From Methanobacteriota archaeon (GTDB taxonomy: Archaea; Thermoplasmatota; Thermoplasmata; RBG-16-68-12): a DNA stretch of 9,053 nt. Below, piece by piece: positions 5,950 to 9,053 of the stretch (position 1 is its first letter; the number at the start of each line of letters is the position of its first letter). The notes beneath the pieces are model-generated. The model ran no database searches. It was given only the letters and a program-made list of their open reading frames with translations, and was not told the origin of the DNA. The position numbers were made by a program, and so were the translations under genes. The DNA lies in assembly GCA_005878635.1 (NCBI GenBank), contig VBLS01000070.1:1-9053 (forward strand), written 5' to 3'.

Positions 5950-7275
5950 TCACGGTGCCGAGACGACGATGTACCGCGCCATGTCCGCGAAGAAGTGGTC
6001 GAGGGCGTCTCGTTGCCTTTGACGGTTCTCTGCGTGTTGAAGGAGGTACGCCACGAGAGGTCCCCAGAAGAAAATCGAAAACCAGTCCGCGCGGTCGTCC
6101 TTCAACCCGTACAGATAGGAGTCCAAGAAGGGTGCCAACTCTTCCTTCTTGAGCTCCTCCTGAAAGTCCTTCGCGGCCCTCGCGACCTTCCAATGATGGT
6201 CGGCCGGCAGCCGGATCTCAACCTTGCGGCTCGGAGCGAAGACCGGATCGCCTCCCCTCCAGCTCCACCAGGATTTGACGTCTTCGTCCCAGACGACACG
6301 GGCGATCGCCTCGGCGGTTCGCCGGGGCCTCGAGAAATCGATGCCCCTCGTCAGGTCATAGGTCGCTCGCGCACCATCGAGGGCCAGCTTCCGGGCCGCG
6401 CGGATTTGCGTTTCCAGGGTTTCCTCGGCCGAACTCTCCGACAAGGGTCGCCCCTCCGATGCCTCCAGGGACCTGGGTACTATTTCCGTTTTGAGAGGGC
6501 GTTCCCATGACCACGATGGCAGGTCGCGGCGATCGCGTCTCGCCGTCCGGGTTGCGGCCCTCGCGTCTCGTCTCAATTTCTCTCGGAAAGCCTTGGGAGC
6601 TCGTTCGGTGGCCACCGTAATCGTGACGGGAGGCAGCCCTCGCGCGTGGGCGCTCAAGAACGCCGCAGTGCGTTCTCGATCTTTCTTCCATGACTCGCGC
6701 AACCAAGTCCCGACGGCCCGCTGGACCCAGAATTCGTCGTCGTATAGGAGCCGTTCGAAAACGTCGAAGGGCTGGTCCAACTCGCCCGCGAACACGAAAT
6801 CCCTCATCGCGTAGACCGCGATCCGTCGGCGCCACCGGTTTTCGGATTTGGTCCATCGCACGACTTCGCGGAATCGTCGGGGATGCGAATGGACGATCTT
6901 GGTGATGGGACCGAGCGCGAGGGAATCGCAGAGTCCCCATCCCGATGACTCGCCGGCCCATGCGTCAAGGAGCCGCCACGATTCGGCGTCGAGGGACTTC
7001 CCGAAAGCGTCGAGGAGGCTGATCGCCAACGCTTTCTCCTCGAAGGTCGGACCGGCCCAGAGCGACGATGCGAGTCGGTTCAAATCGCCGACAGCAAGAT
7101 CGCGATGGGCTCGTCGAAAAGCGGAGACGATGGCTCGCAACCGCGGGATGCGGACACCCAGGACGGGGACTGGCGAGCCCAGGTATGACTGGGCCTTCGG
7201 ATCCGGCCTGGCGGGAGCCGCGGATCTCAGCGCGGAGACGAGTTCCTTCCGGGTCTTCTCCACATGGAGAGCCAT
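5950..7275 (-). CDS. AlkD-like DNA alkylation repair protein fused to an unrecognised C-terminal domain
   Basis: The N-terminal part (about residues 1-250) is an AlkD-type HEAT-like repeat protein. This family excises alkylated bases such as 3-methyl- and 7-methylpurines. Supporting segments are VLGVRIPRLR (38-47), a FEEKALAISLL helix (78-88), SGWGLCDSLA (111-120), a TKSENRWRRRIAVYAM helix (142-157) and DEFWVQRAVGTWLRES (180-195). Compared with my memory of Bacillus cereus AlkD, W113, D117 and R151 match its W109, D113 and R148; the position of W187 is T190, with a tryptophan next to it. A basic linker (about 231-260) leads to a C-terminal domain (about 284-441) absent from ordinary AlkD of about 235 residues. 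The next gene downstream encodes a stand-alone copy of it. The domain has a W-rich core, W329DEDVKSWWSWRG, and a hydrophobic stretch at 398-412. ATG 7275 is the only upstream start in frame and fits AlkD N-termini, but no SD is visible. The aldolase gene diverges upstream. Glycosylase activity is inferred from the family, and the C-terminal function is unknown. Confidence 0.85.
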   Translation of the reverse strand: MALHVEKTRKELVSALRSAAPARPDPKAQSYLGSPVPVLGVRIPRLRAIVSAFRRAHRDLAVGDLNRLASSLWAGPTFEEKALAISLLDAFGKSLDAESWRLLDAWAGESSGWGLCDSLALGPITKIVHSHPRRFREVVRWTKSENRWRRRIAVYAMRDFVFAGELDQPFDVFERLLYDDEFWVQRAVGTWLRESWKKDRERTAAFLSAHARGLPPVTITVATERAPKAFREKLRRDARAATRTARRDRRDLPSWSWERPLKTEIVPRSLEASEGRPLSESSAEETLETQIRAARKLALDGARATYDLTRGIDFSRPRRTAEAIARVVWDEDVKSWWSWRGGDPVFAPSRKVEIRLPADHHWKVARAAKDFQEELKKEELAPFLDSYLYGLKDDRADWFSIFFWGPLVAYLLQHAENRQRQRDALDHFFADMARYIVVSAP

Positions 7276-7289
7276 CGCTGCGAAACCCG

Positions 7290-7326
7290 CGAGACGGTAG
7301 ATGACCGTTTCGGGGAGCCCGTCTCG
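7290..7326. repeat. Inverted repeat with 8-bp arms upstream of the AlkD-like gene
   Basis: CGAGACGG (7290-7297) and CCGTCTCG (7319-7326) are perfect inverted copies separated by 21 bp, starting 14 bp upstream of the AlkD-like start codon. They lie in the 132-bp divergent spacer. It could be an operator for the divergent pair or a leader hairpin of the AlkD-like mRNA. An 8-bp match in GC-rich DNA may also be chance. Confidence 0.3.
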
Positions 7327-7356
7327 TCCTCTCAGCCAGCGAACTTCGTGGGACCT

Positions 7357-7369
7357 CGAAAGGGTTAAG
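7357..7369 (+). promoter_or_regulatory. Weak candidate BRE/TATA promoter for the aldolase operon
   Basis: CGAAAGG (7357-7363) matches six of seven positions of the archaeal BRE pattern and is followed by the poor TATA-like GTTAAG. It is the most AT-rich spot in the spacer. A start site about 26 bp downstream would fall near 7392, giving a leader of about 16 nt before ATG 7408. The same spot could serve the opposite strand. Low confidence. Confidence 0.22.
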
Positions 7370-7407
7370 CCGCGGCATCGATTCCGACGGGTTCGAGAAG
7401 CGCGACG

Positions 7408-8202
7408 ATGTCATGGGGACTCCAGAACCGGCTCGCGCGGATCATCCGGCCGTCGGATGGCCACACGGTGATGCTCGCCGCGGACCACGGATATTTCCTC
7501 GGCCCAACCCACAAGCTCGAGATTCCTCGGAAGACGTTGGAGCCACTCCTCCCCTTTGCCGATGCGGTCATGGTCACGCGAGGCGTCGTCCGAACCTCGA
7601 TCGATCCCGGAGCGGATGTCCCCATCGTCCTCCGCGTGAGCGGCGGAGCCAGCGTCCTGAACGAGGACCTGTCCAATGAGAAGGTCACGACCTCGATGAA
7701 GGAGGCGGTCCGACTGAACGCGTCCGCGGTCGCCCTCTCGATTTTCGTCGGCGCGGCCCACGAGCATGATTCCCTCGTGAACCTGGGAAAACTCGTCGAC
7801 GAGGGGGAGGAGGTCGGCATGCCGGTCCTCGCGGTGACCGCGGTGGGGAAGGAACTCGAGAAGCGCGACGCTCGCTACCTCGGCCTCGCCTGTCGAATCG
7901 CGGCGGAGTTCGGCGCCCATTTCGTCAAGACGTATTTCTGCGAGGACTTTTCCAAGGTCGTCGAATCGTGCCCGGTGCCGCTCGTCGTCGCGGGCGGCCC
8001 AAAGCTGGAGACGGAGTTGGATGCCCTCGAGCTCGCGTACGAAGCGATCCAAGAAGGCGCCCGCGGCGTCGACATGGGACGCAACATCTGGCAGTCCTCG
8101 AACCCGGTCGGCATGATCCGCGGGATCCGCGCGATCGTCCACGAGCGGAGCACGCCGAAGGAGGCGCTCGACCTCGTCAAGGGCGGGAAGCCGAAGAAGT
8201 AG
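7408..8202 (+). CDS. LsrF-like class I aldolase (DeoC/LacD/FbaB superfamily)
   Basis: A TIM-barrel, Schiff-base aldolase or thiolase closely resembling E. coli LsrF (3-hydroxy-5-phosphonooxypentane-2,4-dione thiolase) and archaeal class I fructose-bisphosphate aldolase relatives. It has 264 residues; LsrF has 291. The shared segments span the protein: WGLQNRLARI at the N-terminus, AADHGYFLGPT (24-34), a TRGVVRT segment, SGGASVLNEDLSNE, the lysine K174 in FVKTYFCED, which aligns with the Schiff-base lysine of LsrF, and the phosphate-binding segments VAGGPK (194-199) and VDMGRNIWQS (221-230). No autoinducer-2 uptake genes (lsrACDB, lsrK) occur nearby, so an AI-2 role is not supported. A sugar-phosphate aldolase acting with the dehydrogenase encoded 7 bp downstream is more likely. 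A relative making 2-amino-3,7-dideoxyheptulosonate in archaeal aromatic biosynthesis is another possibility, but the motifs are nearer to LsrF. ATG 7408 agrees with the LsrF N-terminus; no strong SD is visible. Confidence 0.85.
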   Translation: MSWGLQNRLARIIRPSDGHTVMLAADHGYFLGPTHKLEIPRKTLEPLLPFADAVMVTRGVVRTSIDPGADVPIVLRVSGGASVLNEDLSNEKVTTSMKEAVRLNASAVALSIFVGAAHEHDSLVNLGKLVDEGEEVGMPVLAVTAVGKELEKRDARYLGLACRIAAEFGAHFVKTYFCEDFSKVVESCPVPLVVAGGPKLETELDALELAYEAIQEGARGVDMGRNIWQSSNPVGMIRGIRAIVHERSTPKEALDLVKGGKPKK

Positions 8203-8209
8203 GCGCACC

Positions 8210-9053
8210 ATGCGCGCCGCGATGTATTACGCGAACGACGACGTGCGGATCGTCGATCTGCCGAAGCCGAAGATCGGGCCCGGAGAGATCCTCGTCAAGG
8301 TTCGCTCGAGCGGGATCTGCGGCTCCGACGTGATGGAGTGGTACCGCAAACCGAAGGCGCCCCTCGTCCTCGGCCACGAGATTGCCGCGGAAGTCGCCGA
8401 GGTCGGCGCCGGCGTCGACCAGGTGAAGGTCGGCGACCGCGTGTTCGTGTCGCATCACGTGCCGTGCGGCAAGTGCCGCTATTGCCAGGCGGGCCATGAG
8501 ACCGTCTGCGACACGTTGCGGACCACGAACTTTGACCCGGGCGGATTCGCCGAATTCGTTCGGGTTCCTGCCATCAACGTGACGCACGGCGTGTTCCCGT
8601 TGCCGAAGGCGATCTCGGACGACGAGGGCGTCTTCGTGGAACCGCTCGCTTGCGTTGTCCGCGGCCAGCGCTTGGCGGGACTCCGGCCGGGCGCCACGGT
8701 CGCCGTCATCGGCAGCGGCGTCGCGGGCCTCCTCCATGTGAGACTCGCGAAGGCATCCGGCGCCGCGAAGGTGATCGCGACGGACATCGTCGAATACCGC
8801 AAGGCCGCCGCACGAAAAGCCGGAGCGGACATCGTCATCGACGGTCGCGAGGACGTCCCCGCGAAGGTCCGCGAAGCCAATGACGGCCTGCCGGCGGACT
8901 ACGTGATCACGTGCACGGGCGCCCCCAAAGCGATCGTCCAAGGTCTCGGATGCGTGGACCGCGGAGGGACCGTCCTGTTCTTCGCACCCTCCGAGCCGAC
9001 CGCGCGGGTCGAGATCCCGTTCAATGGGGTGTGGCGCGAGGAAGTCACGATGA
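8210..9053 (+). CDS. Zinc-dependent medium-chain alcohol/polyol dehydrogenase, 3'-truncated by the window edge
   Basis: A member of the zinc-containing medium-chain dehydrogenase/reductase family that oxidises alcohols or polyols with NAD(P). The window holds the first 281 codons of a family usually near 340-350 residues, with no stop before the edge. Catalytic zinc ligands are C37 (GICGSD), H56 and E57 (LGHE), and E144 (VEPLACV). All four structural zinc cysteines are present: C86, C89, C92 and C100. The Rossmann fold shows GSGVAG (168-173), and D192 at the end of the second strand favours NAD over NADP. The EPLACV motif resembles sorbitol, threonine and related polyol dehydrogenases more than simple alcohol dehydrogenases. 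The start lies 7 bp after the aldolase stop, with AGG at 8201-8203 six bases before ATG, so the two genes almost certainly share a transcript. The substrate is not determinable from the sequence. Confidence 0.9.
   Translation, partial: MRAAMYYANDDVRIVDLPKPKIGPGEILVKVRSSGICGSDVMEWYRKPKAPLVLGHEIAAEVAEVGAGVDQVKVGDRVFVSHHVPCGKCRYCQAGHETVCDTLRTTNFDPGGFAEFVRVPAINVTHGVFPLPKAISDDEGVFVEPLACVVRGQRLAGLRPGATVAVIGSGVAGLLHVRLAKASGAAKVIATDIVEYRKAAARKAGADIVIDGREDVPAKVREANDGLPADYVITCTGAPKAIVQGLGCVDRGGTVLFFAPSEPTARVEIPFNGVWREEVTM

Noticed and set aside
5908..6510. A 200-codon plus-strand open frame opposite the AlkD-fusion C-terminal domain
   Set aside because: The minus-strand frame is confirmed by its paralogue next door, so the plus-strand frame is a shadow.
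5398..7275. Reading the two unknown-domain copies as a toxin-antitoxin or defence pair
   Set aside because: They are paralogues of each other and not a toxin/antitoxin pair, and no nuclease, helicase, transposase or other defence gene is in the window.
7306..7311. CGTTTC near the AlkD-like start as a second half-site of the 5377 palindrome
   Set aside because: The hexamer also occurs inside the LDH2 coding region (near 5078), so a single copy is not evidence for a shared regulator.
7411..8211. A 266-codon minus-strand open frame opposite the aldolase
   Set aside because: It is antisense to a clear LsrF-like aldolase and has shadow-type composition (R, D, H, L).

Overview
The window (about 9 kb, GC-rich) looks like chromosomal DNA of an archaeon, most likely a high-GC lineage of the Thermoplasmatota or a related euryarchaeal group. 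This is inference. It rests on one good BRE/TATA-box promoter in front of a gene, GGTGA-type ribosome binding sites, and a Kdp set whose compact KdpC differs from the enterobacterial form. No rRNA or other phylogenetic marker is present, so a GC-rich bacterium is not excluded.

Region 1 (1-4209, + strand) is a kdpABC operon for the high-affinity K+-transporting P-type ATPase. kdpA is cut by the left edge, kdpB follows it without a gap, and kdpC follows kdpB after a few bases. KdpA carries K+ through its pore, KdpB hydrolyses ATP and KdpC is the small bitopic partner. No kdpF, kdpD or kdpE is visible here. The subunits have three oddities: non-standard residues in the KdpA selectivity filter, an insertion of about 36 residues in the KdpB nucleotide-binding domain, and a KdpC lacking a large central segment.

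Region 2 (4228-7275, - strand) holds three genes of visibly lower GC. In transcription order they are an AlkD-like HEAT-repeat DNA glycosylase fused to an unrecognised C-terminal domain of about 150 residues, a free-standing paralogue of that domain, and an LDH2/MDH2-type NAD(P)-dependent 2-hydroxyacid dehydrogenase. The dehydrogenase has its own BRE/TATA promoter with a perfect 13-bp palindrome just upstream. The duplicated unknown domain, once fused to a DNA-repair fold and once alone, is the most novel item in the window.

Region 3 (7408-9053, + strand) starts divergently from the AlkD gene. It encodes an LsrF-like class I aldolase followed 7 bp later by a zinc-dependent medium-chain dehydrogenase that runs off the right edge. 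Together they suggest a small operon for polyol or sugar-phosphate catabolism; the substrate cannot be read from the sequence. No RNA gene, CRISPR array, insertion sequence or non-coding stretch over 300 bases was found.
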